A stretch of DNA of 41,363 nucleotides from an uncultured Erysipelotrichaceae bacterium (GTDB lineage Bacteria > Bacillota_I > Bacilli_A > Erysipelotrichales > Erysipelotrichaceae): positions 1 through 41,363 of the forward strand of contig CALVGQ010000117.1 in NCBI GenBank assembly GCA_944327135.1, written 5' to 3'. Positions 22,139-31,611 of this stretch are shown here, one piece after another. Under the pieces are notes generated by a model. It saw only the letters and a program-made list of their open reading frames with translations. It was not told the DNA's origin and searched no databases. The first letter of the stretch is position 1. Every line of letters starts with the position of its first letter. The translations under genes and the position numbers were made by a program.

Positions 22139-23485
22139 ATGAACGATAAGGTCTATTTATTTGAAAAAGAGGCCATTCCTAAAAGTGTCATGGCCTTGGC
22201 GGTTCCAACGATCTTAAGCTCGTTGGTCATGGTGCTGTACAATTTGGCGGATACCTTTTTTGTGGGAATGCTGAACGATCCGATTCAGAATTCCGGGGTG
22301 ACTTTGGCTGCACCGGTACTGCTGGCATTCAATGCGATCAACAATCTGTTTGGGGTGGGTTCCAGCAGCATGATGGCCCGGGCGTTGGGAAGAAAAGACT
22401 ACACGACGGTAGCAAAGACAAGCTCGATTGGATTCTATTGTGCGCTGTTTTGCAGTGCTGCGTTTTCTTTGATTTGTTTTCTTTTTATGGATCAGCTGCT
22501 GATGATTTTGGGTGCTGACAGCGCGACAAAGCTGGCAACCTATCAGTATTTGAGATGGACAGTCCTTTGCGGCGCGATCCCCGCTATTTTGAATGTGGTG
22601 CTGGCTTATCTGGTGCGCTCTGAAGGCGCTTCCCTGCATGCCAGTATCGGAACGATGAGCGGGTGTGTACTGAACATTATATTGGATCCGATTTTTATTC
22701 TGCCCAACTTTTTGAATATGAAGACAGAAGGAGCGGCCCTGGCGACCTTTATCTCAAATTGCATGGCGTGCTTATATTTCTTTGTACTGCTTTATAAAAA
22801 GCGCAAAGATACTTATATTTCCTTGAATTTCAAGCATTTTTCCTGGGATCGCACGATCATCAAAGGAATTTGCGGAGTGGGAATCCCGGCTTCGATTCAA
22901 AATTTGCTGAATGTTACCGGAATGACCATTTTCAATAACATTACTTCTGCTTATGGTGCTACTGCGGTTGCCAGCATGGGGATTGTACAGAAGGTCTACA
23001 ACATTCCTTGGTACATTTCTTCTGGTATTTCGCAGGGTGTGATGCCGCTGATCAGTTATAATTATGCCAGCGGAAATCGAAAGCGGATGAAAGAGGCGTT
23101 TCTGTTTGCGGTGCGGGTCAGTCTGTCGATCATTTTTGCTTTTGTGATCATCTATTATGTTTTTGCAAAGCAGGTAATCCAGGTATTTATGGACAATCCG
23201 GAAATCATTGATCATGGAACGATCCTGCTAAGAGGTTTCTGCTTGGCTTTGCCGTTTCTTTGCGTGGATTTTATGGCAGTGGGAGTCTTCCAAGCTACGG
23301 GATTGGGAAAATATTCTCTGTTGTTTGCAATCATGCGGAAGATCATTTTGGAGATTCCGGCCATCTTTCTTTTGAATTGGTTATTTCCATTATATGGGTT
23401 GGGCTATTCGCAATTTACGGCAGAGCTGATCCTTTCTGTGGTAGCGGTTTTGATGCTGAAAAAACTGTTTAATCAAGATTTTTGA
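22139..23485 (+). CDS. MATE family efflux transporter
   Basis: A 448-residue inner-membrane antiporter with twelve hydrophobic helices in two related halves. The opening FEKEAIPKSVMALAVPTILSS then MVLYNLADTFFVG is the family signature, and the second half repeats it in GICGVGIPASIQNLLNVTGM. Such proteins export drugs, dyes or metabolites using Na+ or H+. I place the start at ATG 22139, with AGAGTGAG just upstream; GTG 22130 is the alternative. The gene is flanked by terminators and is transcribed alone. Substrate is unknown. It is not a close copy of the MATE gene at the left edge. Confidence 0.9.
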   Translation: MNDKVYLFEKEAIPKSVMALAVPTILSSLVMVLYNLADTFFVGMLNDPIQNSGVTLAAPVLLAFNAINNLFGVGSSSMMARALGRKDYTTVAKTSSIGFYCALFCSAAFSLICFLFMDQLLMILGADSATKLATYQYLRWTVLCGAIPAILNVVLAYLVRSEGASLHASIGTMSGCVLNIILDPIFILPNFLNMKTEGAALATFISNCMACLYFFVLLYKKRKDTYISLNFKHFSWDRTIIKGICGVGIPASIQNLLNVTGMTIFNNITSAYGATAVASMGIVQKVYNIPWYISSGISQGVMPLISYNYASGNRKRMKEAFLFAVRVSLSIIFAFVIIYYVFAKQVIQVFMDNPEIIDHGTILLRGFCLALPFLCVDFMAVGVFQATGLGKYSLLFAIMRKIILEIPAIFLLNWLFPLYGLGYSQFTAELILSVVAVLMLKKLFNQDF

Positions 23486-23498
23486 GGTTTGATTTTCT

Positions 23499-23546
23499 AA
23501 AAAAAAACGATTCTATTTGCTTTAAAAGCAGTGGAATCGGTTTTTT
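23499..23546. terminator. Bidirectional terminator between convergent genes
   Basis: CGATTC (23508-23513) pairs with GAATCG (23534-23539), with an inner TGCTTT/AAAGCA stem. T runs follow on the plus strand (23541-23546), and an A run precedes it (23499-23507) that gives U residues on the minus strand. Confidence 0.78.
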
Positions 23547-26109
23547 ATTTTTCCATTTGTTTTTTTAATTCTGCCAAAGGATGCGGCTTGCTTGGCTGGA
23601 GTGGTCCGGATTGTTTTCGGGCTGACTCGATCCGCTTTTTCAGTTCACGGGCTGAAAGCCGCAGAGCCCCCTGACCAAGGATGATGCGCTGTTCCATGCC
23701 ATCAGAAGTGGCTACCGTTACCTGATATTCTTTGGCTAAATGATGGGTCGTTTTTTCAATATAGCTGTCTGCAGTTTCAGAAGTTTTCGTATAAACCTGA
23801 TAAAAGTTGCCTTGTTGAATGATCTTTCCAGGGTTGTTGGGCACTTTCCAGGCATCAAAGACAACAATCAAAATCCCGTCTGTTCGGCCAAGATAATCAG
23901 AAAGGATCCGAATCAGTTCCTCTCGAGCGGCAAAAAGATCGGTTTGTGCTAAAAGACTTAAGTTTTCCCAGGAATAGATCATGTTGTAGCCATCCACCAA
24001 AAGACAGGCCGTCTTTTTTTCGACGGGTTTGACTTCAATGTGTTCCGGCAATTCTTTTTTAATAGCTATGGGGCGAGGGGCAGGGCGCTCTTTTCGTTTA
24101 TAGGTTCGCTCCATTACTGCATTGAGTTCTTCCTCACTGACCTTGCTTTGACGAATTGGGGATTCCTGGACTTTTTTTTCTTTTTGCCAAAGCCGTTCCA
24201 GATGCATGTGTTCATACACGTCTTGAGCTTTGACTAAAAAACCGGCACCGTGCGCGCAGAAAATCGAATCGGCCGAATGTTCTGGATCGCGCTGGGGATC
24301 ATATCCGCTTTCAGCAACCACGGCTTCCTGATCGCTGCATGGCTGAAAACCGGAAAAAAACCAGCTGAGCTGTCCCTGACCGCGTGTGTAGGCCAGAACT
24401 TCGCTTTGATAATTCTGCATCATGCGCACTGCCGCGGTGCCGACGATCCGACTTTTTCCTTTTTCCAGTGTTTGGAGAGTTGTTTCAGCATGCATCCGTT
24501 CCAGATCATGCAGTGCCCGGCTTAAAAATTCACTGGGAAGAACCAGCTCAAAATGATAGATCGGCTCCAGCAAAAGGGAACGGGTAAAAGTCAGACCATG
24601 GCGCAAGGCACGCAAGGCAGCTTCTCGAAAATCGGAAGATTGGGTGTGCTTTAAATGCGCTTTGCCGCCTAGCAGAGTAATTCTCATGTCGGTTAACGGG
24701 GCATTGATTAAAACACCGGTCAGCTCATTTTGATCCAAACAGTCCAGAATGATGCGCTGCCATTTGGCTTCCAGCATTTCTTCCGGACAGTCAGAATCAA
24801 TGATCAATCCGCTTCCCCGCTCTAAGGGCGTTAGTAAAAGATGGACCTCTGCATAATGGCGCAGCGGCTCATAATGACCGACGCCCTCGACTGGTTCCAG
24901 TATCGTTTCCTTGTAGCTGATTTTTCCCTGATCAAAAGTGACGCTGAGCTGAAAGCGATCAAGGATCATCTGCTGTAAAATTTCAATTTGAATTTTCCCC
25001 ATGACCGCGACGCGGATATCGGAAAAAGAAGGAAGATACTGCAAGTGCAGCTCAGGATTTTCTTCTTCTAATTGTTTTAGCTGACGGAAGACTTGAAAGC
25101 GGTCTTTGTTTGGCGGCAGGATCATTCGATAATCCAGACAGGGAGCCAGCTGAGGTGGAAAATGCCGGGCATCAATTCCTAACGAATCATGGATCTGAAG
25201 TTTTTGGGGCCCTTTTAAGCAGCAGACCGTACCGGCTTTGGCTTCTTGAACGAGGATAAATTTATTCCCAGAATAAATTCGGATCTGATCCACCTTTTCC
25301 TCTTGAAGAAGGCTTTTGGCGCGCAGCGTACCGCCGGTAATTTTTACATGGGTAAGCCGATTTCCCTGGGGATCCCGGCTGATCTTGAAAACATGGGCAC
25401 CAAATTGAGCAGGATAGCTGGGGGCTAGCGTGAATTGATCCAGACCATCTAACAGCTCCCGGATTCCTTCCTGTTTTAACGCTGAGCCAAAAAAGCAAGG
25501 GAACAGCTGGCGCTGCGCAATAGCTTTGGCCAAGGCAGGATCAGGGATCCTGCCCTCTGTCAGATACATCTCCAGCAAGGCTGGACTGCATAGTGCGACG
25601 TTTTCTTCTCGCTGAAGGATCGTTTCGATATCGAGACAGTTTTCACTGAGATTGTTTCTTAGCTCCTCAAGAAGTTCAGCCTGACTGCGATAGGTCTGAT
25701 CCATTTTATTAATGAAAAGAAAAACAGGGATCTGATAGCTTTCCAATAGCTTCCAAATCGTTCGGGTATGCGGCTGGATGCCATCTTGAGCACTAATCAG
25801 CAGGACAGCATAATCCAGAATCTGCAGGGTCCGTTCCATTTCTGCGGAAAAATCGACATGACCAGGGGTATCAATCAAAGTAAAGTGGGTCGTATGCCAA
25901 TCAAAGAGGGCTTGTTTTGAAAGGATCGTAATCCCGCGCTGACGTTCCTGAAGATCATAATCCAGAAAGGTATTTTGATGATCGACACGCCCTAGTGTGC
26001 GGATGACCGCGGCTTCTTTTAGCAGGGCTTCGGAAAGCGTCGTTTTGCCGGCATCGACATGGGCCAGCAGCGCCATGCAGCAGTTTTTTTTCTCTAAGCT
26101 TTCGTTCAC
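23545..26109 (-). CDS. Ribosome-protection-like translational GTPase fused to a Rae1/YacP-type NYN ribonuclease domain
   Basis: An 854-residue protein. Residues 1-680 resemble EF-G/TetM: G1 AHVDAGKTT (16-24), G2 RGIT, G3 DTPGH, G4 NKMD, G5 GSAL, then beta-barrel domain II and the EF-G-like domains III-V. Where TetM has the drug-displacing loop GLYYSPVSTPADF, this protein reads GKAHLKHTQSSDF, so the Pro and Val that displace tetracycline are missing. After a basic, Pro-rich linker (about 650-698), residues 699-830 match Rae1/YacP closely: LLVDGYNMI, VVFDAWK, ETADSYIEK, VATSDGMEQ and GQGALRLSARELKK, all acidic active-site positions kept. Rae1 of B. subtilis cuts mRNA in the ribosomal A site (established). 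The start is GTG 26109 behind AAGGAGGGATCTT; the longer frame to 26316 has no ribosome site. Inference: a ribosome-rescue or mRNA-cutting factor. Confidence 0.85.
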   Translation of the reverse strand: MNESLEKKNCCMALLAHVDAGKTTLSEALLKEAAVIRTLGRVDHQNTFLDYDLQERQRGITILSKQALFDWHTTHFTLIDTPGHVDFSAEMERTLQILDYAVLLISAQDGIQPHTRTIWKLLESYQIPVFLFINKMDQTYRSQAELLEELRNNLSENCLDIETILQREENVALCSPALLEMYLTEGRIPDPALAKAIAQRQLFPCFFGSALKQEGIRELLDGLDQFTLAPSYPAQFGAHVFKISRDPQGNRLTHVKITGGTLRAKSLLQEEKVDQIRIYSGNKFILVQEAKAGTVCCLKGPQKLQIHDSLGIDARHFPPQLAPCLDYRMILPPNKDRFQVFRQLKQLEEENPELHLQYLPSFSDIRVAVMGKIQIEILQQMILDRFQLSVTFDQGKISYKETILEPVEGVGHYEPLRHYAEVHLLLTPLERGSGLIIDSDCPEEMLEAKWQRIILDCLDQNELTGVLINAPLTDMRITLLGGKAHLKHTQSSDFREAALRALRHGLTFTRSLLLEPIYHFELVLPSEFLSRALHDLERMHAETTLQTLEKGKSRIVGTAAVRMMQNYQSEVLAYTRGQGQLSWFFSGFQPCSDQEAVVAESGYDPQRDPEHSADSIFCAHGAGFLVKAQDVYEHMHLERLWQKEKKVQESPIRQSKVSEEELNAVMERTYKRKERPAPRPIAIKKELPEHIEVKPVEKKTACLLVDGYNMIYSWENLSLLAQTDLFAAREELIRILSDYLGRTDGILIVVFDAWKVPNNPGKIIQQGNFYQVYTKTSETADSYIEKTTHHLAKEYQVTVATSDGMEQRIILGQGALRLSARELKKRIESARKQSGPLQPSKPHPLAELKKQMEK

Positions 26110-26137
26110 AAGATCCCTCCTTTTTAAAGATTGGAGA

Positions 26138-26166
26138 ATTATATCACAGATGAGCTCGTTCGTCGA
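26138..26166 (-). promoter_or_regulatory. Extended -10 promoter for the GTPase-NYN gene
   Basis: On the minus strand TCGACG (26166-26161), 17 bp, TATAAT (26143-26138) with TGA before it, forming the extended -10 TGATATAAT. The GTG start is 28 bp downstream. Confidence 0.6.
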
Positions 26167-26200
26167 GTGCAATGAGGAAAAAATAAGAAGCGGTGAAAAT

Positions 26201-26237
26201 AAAAAGATTCCCTGTTTTGGTAGGCAAAACAGGGAAT
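26201..26237 (-). terminator. Rho-independent terminator of the ybhJ-like gene
   Basis: ATTCCCTGTTTTG (26207-26219) pairs perfectly with CAAAACAGGGAAT (26225-26237). On the minus strand a U-rich tract follows. It separates ybhJ from the GTPase-NYN promoter. Confidence 0.85.
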
Positions 26238-26267
26238 TTACGAATAGGTCCAAGCAGTACGGGAGAA

Positions 26268-28541
26268 TTATGACTGCTTTTTTTGACGATTGAAATTGAT
26301 CAGACAGCCGCTGCAAAGAATTTCTTTTTCTTCCTCGCTAAGCGGATCGATGGAGAGGGTAATCGGTTTGATTTCATTTTTAGTGAGAACATAAGCTGGG
26401 ATGGAAGCAAGATCTTCCTGCAGATGCTGACGAATATAAGGAACAAAAAGGTAATCTCCTTCTTCAAAAGAAGGTTCTTCTTTTAGCAGGAAAGGAATCA
26501 TCCCCCAGTTGATCAGATTGGAACGGTAACGCTTGGTAGCATATTCTTGTGCAATGTTGGAACTGCCCAGAAGGACGCGCTGACAGGAAGCTGCTTGTTC
26601 GCGGGCGCTTCCGTCCCCCGGTTTGATGGCATAGATCGTACTGGAAAGATTCACCGTGCTTTCGTCTAATTGTTCAAAATTAGGCAGGGTGCGAATCCGG
26701 TCCAGGATTTGATTGATTTCAGATGAAGGCTGTCCGGCTTTTCGGGCTTTTTCCTCTGCCATGACCGCTTTGGCTTTGGCCACATAAGTAGGAACCCGTC
26801 GGCTTAATGTGAATTCGGCTAGACCAATCGGATTGGATCGATAAGAGCTGGTTTCTCCAGAAGGAATCAGTTCATCAGTGGTCGTGACCGGATCATGGAT
26901 CATCGCGCAGACCTTTATCAGCATGTGGTCATTTAACGCAGGCAGCTCTGGCCAGTCTTTGATGTTCGGACCGCAGATCAAGGATGTTTCTTTGTGACCT
27001 TGATTGAATCCCTGATAGATCCGATGCGCATAGACCGTAGGATCAAAATGATAGGTTGGACAAACAAAATCATAGCCGAGCTCGTCGGCTGCGGTGATTC
27101 GTCCGCCATGGGCAGCCGTTGCGGCAATCGATCGCGCATCCATCAAGGCGACACAGGCCAGCTGGCCTTTTCCAGGATTGGAGCCCTCCCGGTTTGGAAA
27201 GTTTCGGGTCGTATGACGAATCGATAAAGCCCCGTGAGCAGGGGTTTCACCGGCGCCAAAACAAGGACCGCAGATCGCTGTGCGAACTGTTGCACCGGCA
27301 GTGATCAGCTTTTCAAGTGCCTGTTTTCGAAGCAGATCGAGCATGACGGCCTGACTGCTTGGATAGACGCTTAGACTGAAGGCATCTTTTCCTGTGCTTT
27401 TTCCATCAAGCAGATAAGCGGCTTCCATAAGATTCGAGTAGGTGCCTCCGGCACAGCCGGCAATCGTTCCCTGATCGGCATAAAGGGCGCCATCGTGGAT
27501 CTTTTCTTGAAGATGAAGCTGCAAATCCGGGTTTTTGATCAATTTTTTAGCATTCTCTTCTACCTGATGCAGAATTTCGTGGAGATTGGCATTCAGCTCA
27601 CGGATCTCGAAGCCATTGCTTGGATGGAAAGGCAATGCGATCATGCTGTGAATGGTTGACAGATCGATATAAATGCAGCCGTCATAATAAGCAATCTTTT
27701 CTGGTTCCAGCAATTGGAAATCATCTTCCCGGCCATGCAGGGCCAGATATTGGCGGGTATCGTCATCTGTTTGCCAGATGGAAGACAAACAGGTCGTCTC
27801 AGTGGTCATGACATCGATACCATTTCGATAGTCAGTGGATAAGGCAGAGACGCCCGGACCGACGAATTCCATGACTTTGTTTTTTACGTAGCCTTTTTCA
27901 AAGACAGCGCGAATCAAGGCAATCGAAATGTCCTGCGGTCCAATGCCGGGACGAGGTTTTCCGTCCAGATAGACACAGACGACTTCCGGGTAAGGATTAT
28001 CCCAGGTCTGATTTAGGATCTGTTTAACCAGCTCGCCGCCGCCTTCTCCTACGGCCATGGTTCCTAAGGCTCCATAACGGGTATGGGAATCTGAACCGAG
28101 GATCATTTTTCCGCCGCCGGCATAGGCTTCACGCATATACTGGTGGATGACTCCTATATGGGGCGGGACATAAATTCCGCCATATTTTTTGCAGGCGCTC
28201 AGCCCAAAGACGTGATCATCTTCATTGATCGTTCCGCCCACTGCCCCCAAACTATTGTGGCAGCAGGTCAAGATGTAAGGAACCGGAAACTGTTCTAGAC
28301 CGGAAGCCCGAGCCGTTTGAATGATGCCAACATAAGTCAGATCGTGGCTGGTAATGGCATCAAATCGAATTTTGAGTTGATCTGGATCGCCGCTGGTGTT
28401 GTGCGCTTGAAGAATCCGGTAAGCGATCGTGCCTTTTTTGGCTTCACTACGGCTGATTGGGATTTGATTTGTTGCTTCCGGTTCAGCAATCAGCTGTTTC
28501 CCATGAATCAGGTAGACGCCGCTCTCATAAAGTTTTATCAT
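26268..28541 (-). CDS. ybhJ: Aconitase-family hydratase, YbhJ-like
   Basis: A 757-residue aconitase-superfamily protein, close in length to E. coli YbhJ (753). Substrate and cluster motifs include [45 protein letters not shown] (two of three 4Fe-4S Cys), [15 protein letters not shown] and, near the C-terminus, [28 protein letters not shown], the swivel-domain serine loop. It should hydrate or dehydrate a tricarboxylic or related acid, but not necessarily citrate. ATG 28541 with AAAGGAG at 8 nt is preferred to the longer frame. It is divergent from a PrpF-family gene and near a LysR regulator, the same trio as ybhJ-ybhH-ybhD of E. coli. The physiological substrate is unknown. Confidence 0.85.
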   Translation of the reverse strand: MIKLYESGVYLIHGKQLIAEPEATNQIPISRSEAKKGTIAYRILQAHNTSGDPDQLKIRFDAITSHDLTYVGIIQTARASGLEQFPVPYILTCCHNSLGAVGGTINEDDHVFGLSACKKYGGIYVPPHIGVIHQYMREAYAGGGKMILGSDSHTRYGALGTMAVGEGGGELVKQILNQTWDNPYPEVVCVYLDGKPRPGIGPQDISIALIRAVFEKGYVKNKVMEFVGPGVSALSTDYRNGIDVMTTETTCLSSIWQTDDDTRQYLALHGREDDFQLLEPEKIAYYDGCIYIDLSTIHSMIALPFHPSNGFEIRELNANLHEILHQVEENAKKLIKNPDLQLHLQEKIHDGALYADQGTIAGCAGGTYSNLMEAAYLLDGKSTGKDAFSLSVYPSSQAVMLDLLRKQALEKLITAGATVRTAICGPCFGAGETPAHGALSIRHTTRNFPNREGSNPGKGQLACVALMDARSIAATAAHGGRITAADELGYDFVCPTYHFDPTVYAHRIYQGFNQGHKETSLICGPNIKDWPELPALNDHMLIKVCAMIHDPVTTTDELIPSGETSSYRSNPIGLAEFTLSRRVPTYVAKAKAVMAEEKARKAGQPSSEINQILDRIRTLPNFEQLDESTVNLSSTIYAIKPGDGSAREQAASCQRVLLGSSNIAQEYATKRYRSNLINWGMIPFLLKEEPSFEEGDYLFVPYIRQHLQEDLASIPAYVLTKNEIKPITLSIDPLSEEEKEILCSGCLINFNRQKKQS

Positions 28542-28575
28542 GGCCATTCTCCTTTGTTTTTCTCTTTCCAGCTTC

Positions 28576-28604
28576 ATCATATCATGGTTCAAATAGGAAG
28601 TAAA
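28576..28604 (-). promoter_or_regulatory. Promoter for the ybhJ-like gene
   Basis: On the minus strand TTTACT (28604-28599), 17 bp, TATGAT (28581-28576), 35 bp before the ATG. Confidence 0.5.
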
Positions 28605-28680
28605 ATGCATGATTTTTATGATTATTATGCTTAATAAGAATAGTAGATCTCAAAAAATAGTTGAAATTATTCATTCAAGC

Positions 28681-28693
28681 TATTTATTAAATA
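28681..28693. promoter_or_regulatory. Palindromic operator candidate in the ybhJ/ybhH divergent region
   Basis: TATTTA-T-TAAATA is a perfect 13-bp palindrome ending 12 bp upstream of the ybhH -35 hexamer, the usual place for LysR-type activator binding. It is AT-rich and so could be chance; the nearby LysR gene makes it a reasonable operator candidate. Confidence 0.35.
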
Positions 28694-28705
28694 AGAAACA
28701 TGAAT

Positions 28706-28734
28706 TTTACAAATAATTTCTTATCCCTTATACT
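28706..28734 (+). promoter_or_regulatory. Promoter for the ybhH/prpF-like gene
   Basis: TTTACA (28706-28711), 17 bp, TATACT (28729-28734), 31 bp before the ATG. Confidence 0.65.
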
Positions 28735-28765
28735 ATGCTTAAAGACAGAAGCAAGGAGGAAAACG

Positions 28766-29911
28766 ATGGAGGAGATACAAGGAAGAAAGCGTCTTCCAGT
28801 CATGATCCTGCGTGGGGGAACAAGCAAAGGAATTTATCTTTTGGAAGAGGATCTTCCAGCGGATCAAACGCAGTGGGAGCCGCTGTTATTAAGACTGATG
28901 GGCAGTCCTGATAAAAAACAGATCGATGGATTAGGAGGAGCCCAGTCTGTCACCAGCAAGGTCGCGATCATCAAAAAATCAAAGCGTGAGGATGCCGATG
29001 TGGATTATACCTTTGCCCAGGTAAGTGTTGATAAACCTCTGGTCAGCTACAAAGGAAACTGTGGAAACATTTCCTCGGGGGTCGGACCTTTTGCGATTGA
29101 GCGCGGGCTGCTGAAGGCCAAAGAGGGGATGACGCCGGTGCGGATCTACAACACCAACACGGACAAGATCATCGTAGCAGAGGTCGAGACGAAAAATGGA
29201 CAGGTCGTTTATCAGGGAAATTTTGCGATTGCCGGAGTTCCTGGGACGGCAAGTCCGATCAAGCTGAAGTTCATGGATCCGGCCGGTACATTGGGGCGCG
29301 GCTTGCTTCCTACAGGAAAGATCATCGATCACTTGGAAATACCCGGATACAAAACGGTCGAAGCCTCCATTGTCGATGCGGCTAATCCGCTTGTCTTTGT
29401 ACGAGCACAGGATCTGGGCTTAACGGGGATGGAACTTCCCGAAGAGCTAAATGGCGATCCGGAAAAGTTAGCTTTATTGGAGACTGTTCGTGGCTTGGCT
29501 GCAGTGAAACTTGGATTAATTGACGATTATACTCGTTCAGCATGGGATACGCCAGGCATTCCGAAGATGACATTTGTTGCGAAGGCGGAAGATTATCCAA
29601 CTGCGGAAGGCGGAATAATCACAAAAGAAAGCATTGATCTTGTTTCAAGGATGATGTCGATGCAAAAAGCGCATCCCAGTTATGCGATGACCGGGGCAAT
29701 GTGCACCGCGGCCGCGGCCGTCATACCAGGAAGCCTTGTTAATCAGATGCTTTCACCTGGAGCTAATCCGCATTTTCTTCGAATCGGCCATCCAAGCGGG
29801 ATCTTAGAATGCGGGGTCGACTATTCAAAGCAGGATGGCAAACTAGTGATCGAGGATACTTTTGGCTTTCGCACAGCCAATTTGCTGCTGGAGGGAATGG
29901 CGATTTTGTAA
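28766..29911 (+). CDS. ybhH: PrpF/YbhH-family isomerase
   Basis: A 381-residue member of the PrpF family (diaminopimelate epimerase fold), enzymes that isomerise double bonds in acids such as aconitate or oxalomesaconate. The N-terminal MILRGGTSKGIYLLEEDLP and the LGGAQSVTSKVAII and NCGNISSGVGPFAIE motifs, with the catalytic Lys and Cys/Ser positions, are clear. AGGAGG precedes ATG 28766; the longer frame from 28700 lacks a ribosome site. It is divergent from the aconitase-like gene and convergent with lysR. Together they probably interconvert an unsaturated tricarboxylate; no transporter of the YbhI type is present. Confidence 0.87.
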   Translation: MEEIQGRKRLPVMILRGGTSKGIYLLEEDLPADQTQWEPLLLRLMGSPDKKQIDGLGGAQSVTSKVAIIKKSKREDADVDYTFAQVSVDKPLVSYKGNCGNISSGVGPFAIERGLLKAKEGMTPVRIYNTNTDKIIVAEVETKNGQVVYQGNFAIAGVPGTASPIKLKFMDPAGTLGRGLLPTGKIIDHLEIPGYKTVEASIVDAANPLVFVRAQDLGLTGMELPEELNGDPEKLALLETVRGLAAVKLGLIDDYTRSAWDTPGIPKMTFVAKAEDYPTAEGGIITKESIDLVSRMMSMQKAHPSYAMTGAMCTAAAAVIPGSLVNQMLSPGANPHFLRIGHPSGILECGVDYSKQDGKLVIEDTFGFRTANLLLEGMAIL

Positions 29912-29913
29912 AG

Positions 29914-29948
29914 AAAAAGCACAATGGATTTTTCCAATGTGCTTTTTT
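29914..29948. terminator. Bidirectional terminator between ybhH and lysR
   Basis: GCACAATGGA (29919-29928) pairs with TCCAATGTGC (29933-29942) with one A-A mismatch; A residues precede and T residues follow, so it can stop both strands. It overlaps the end of lysR. Confidence 0.82.
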
Positions 29949-30840
29949 AAGTGAAATTCTTTACGATGGAGATATATTCCCGTGCATGATAAGGCAGATA
30001 GCTGTTTTTGCGATAAGCGGCGACAAAATCGACGGTCACTCCGCTTTGACCAATGGAGAAGCTGGTAACTCTGGGGCTTAGATGGCGCAGATGGGTATCG
30101 GTCACAAAGAAGCAGCCGTATCCTTTGGCGGCCAGCTGAACTGCGGCCGGGATGTTGCTGGTTTCCAAGCGAATCGTAGGAGCAAATCCGGCTTTTTTAA
30201 ACAGCTGATCGACAGTTTCACGGGTACGCTGACCGGGAATCTGCATGATAAAAGGCTCCTCTTTTAGCTGCTGCAGATCGATCCAGCGCGGATGATTTTC
30301 CTGAGCATTTTGGGCCAAGGGATGATCAAAGGCCATGATGACCAGCAGCTCTTCACGTTTGATAATTTCATAATCAATATCGGTACTTTTGATTGGCAGA
30401 TTGAAAAATGCCAGATCGGTTTCTCCTTGCAAAAGCAGCTCCTCCAGCTGACTGGAATGATCTTCGATGACATCAAGCCGAACATGAGGATAACGCTGAT
30501 GAAAGATCGGAAGCGTACAAGGAAGCATGTAGGTGCCTCGCATGGTAGGAAAAGAAATCTTTAATGATCCGAAGTTGTTTTTGATGATATCATTCATTTC
30601 CTGGTCCAGCTCTTTTTTCAGATTTAAAATTTCTGTGGCTTTTTTGACATAGCGTTCTCCGGCATAGGTCAAGACAAAACGATGACCAAGTTTACGGAAC
30701 AGCTTTTGCCCCATCTGTTTTTCCAAGGACTGCAAAAACTTGGTCAACGTAGGCTGCGTGATGTATAAGGCCTCGGCGGCCTTGGTCATATTTTGATATT
30801 TGGCAATGGCCAGGACATAGGAAAGATCTCGAAAATCCAT
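29947..30840 (-). CDS. LysR-family transcription regulator
   Basis: A 297-residue regulator with an N-terminal winged helix (YVLAIAKYQNMTKAAEALYI then TQPTLTKFLQSLEKQMG) and a periplasmic-binding-like effector domain. ATG 30840 has AAAGGAGG upstream. Being next to the ybhH/ybhJ pair, it probably senses the acid these enzymes handle and controls the divergent promoters at 28.58-28.73 kb, as suggested for E. coli YbhD. No direct proof in the sequence beyond position. Confidence 0.9.
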   Translation of the reverse strand: MDFRDLSYVLAIAKYQNMTKAAEALYITQPTLTKFLQSLEKQMGQKLFRKLGHRFVLTYAGERYVKKATEILNLKKELDQEMNDIIKNNFGSLKISFPTMRGTYMLPCTLPIFHQRYPHVRLDVIEDHSSQLEELLLQGETDLAFFNLPIKSTDIDYEIIKREELLVIMAFDHPLAQNAQENHPRWIDLQQLKEEPFIMQIPGQRTRETVDQLFKKAGFAPTIRLETSNIPAAVQLAAKGYGCFFVTDTHLRHLSPRVTSFSIGQSGVTVDFVAAYRKNSYLPYHAREYISIVKNFT

Positions 30841-30859
30841 AAAAGCCTCCTTTTTTGGG

Positions 30860-31570
30860 TTATTCAATGTTCCTTTTCATTTTTGCACATGGGTTCTTTG
30901 TTTCATTAAACCAGCAAACCGCTTCGCTTAGATCCGGCAAACAGGCGCACACGGATGGTCTTTGCAGCAAAGTCCAAACGCGCTGGGAATCCTCTTCCAG
31001 CATGCAGATCCTGGAAAATCCGGCTGCCTCTGCACAATCCAGTCCTTTGTCGGAATCCTCAAAAATCAAGACCGCTTGCCGATTACAGCCCAATATTTTT
31101 AATGCCGCTTCAAACATTGCGCCTTTATCGGGATAAGATCCATCATCATAGATGGTCTGCTTTCGCTCAAACCAGCGATCTAGCTGAAAGAAATCAAAGA
31201 AAAAATCAATGTTTTCTTCAATCGAGGCACTGGCAATGACAAAAGGAATGCCATGATCGCGAAGCGTTTCGAACAGCTCCACGGCTCCGGGAACCAAGGC
31301 GGCCTTGGTGCGGTCCTGAACGACCAGCTGCCGATAAAGCGCTTCTTTTTTTCTGGACCAGGCTTGATTTTCCTCTTTTGAACAGCGTCCTTGTGTGAGC
31401 CGATCAATGGTTATGGCGTTGCAAACTCCCTGTGTTTTTTGCAGGATCTCTTCACGGCTCATTGGTGAGTGGGTCAGCATTTGAGAGATCTTTTGCCAGG
31501 CAGCTATATGATATTCGCTGTCTTTAAACAATGTTCCATTAAAGTCAAAAATGACACCCTTTATGTTCAT
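30860..31570 (-). CDS. HAD-IA hydrolase, beta-phosphoglucomutase-like
   Basis: A 236-residue HAD protein. Motif I FDFNGTLFKDSEYH carries the nucleophile Asp (with Asn at the following variable place), a helical cap with WQKISQML follows, motif II is VIASAS, motif III Lys is in SYPDKGAMFEAA and motif IV is IFEDSDKGLDCAEAAG. This layout is that of beta-phosphoglucomutase and related sugar-phosphate phosphatases. I set the start at ATG 31570, 6 nt from AAGGATG. It ends 19 bp before lysR begins (same strand), so they may be cotranscribed. Confidence 0.8.
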   Translation of the reverse strand: MNIKGVIFDFNGTLFKDSEYHIAAWQKISQMLTHSPMSREEILQKTQGVCNAITIDRLTQGRCSKEENQAWSRKKEALYRQLVVQDRTKAALVPGAVELFETLRDHGIPFVIASASIEENIDFFFDFFQLDRWFERKQTIYDDGSYPDKGAMFEAALKILGCNRQAVLIFEDSDKGLDCAEAAGFSRICMLEEDSQRVWTLLQRPSVCACLPDLSEAVCWFNETKNPCAKMKRNIE

Positions 31571-31611
31571 GTTCTTCATCCTTTTTTTTATTATAAACGT
31601 TTTTGAAAAAC

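Noticed and set aside
23545-26109. Tetracycline resistance gene of the TetM/TetO type
   Set aside because: The GTPase part is similar, but the drug-displacing loop (Ser-Pro-Val in TetM) is not conserved and a nuclease domain is fused, so a plain resistance call is not supported.
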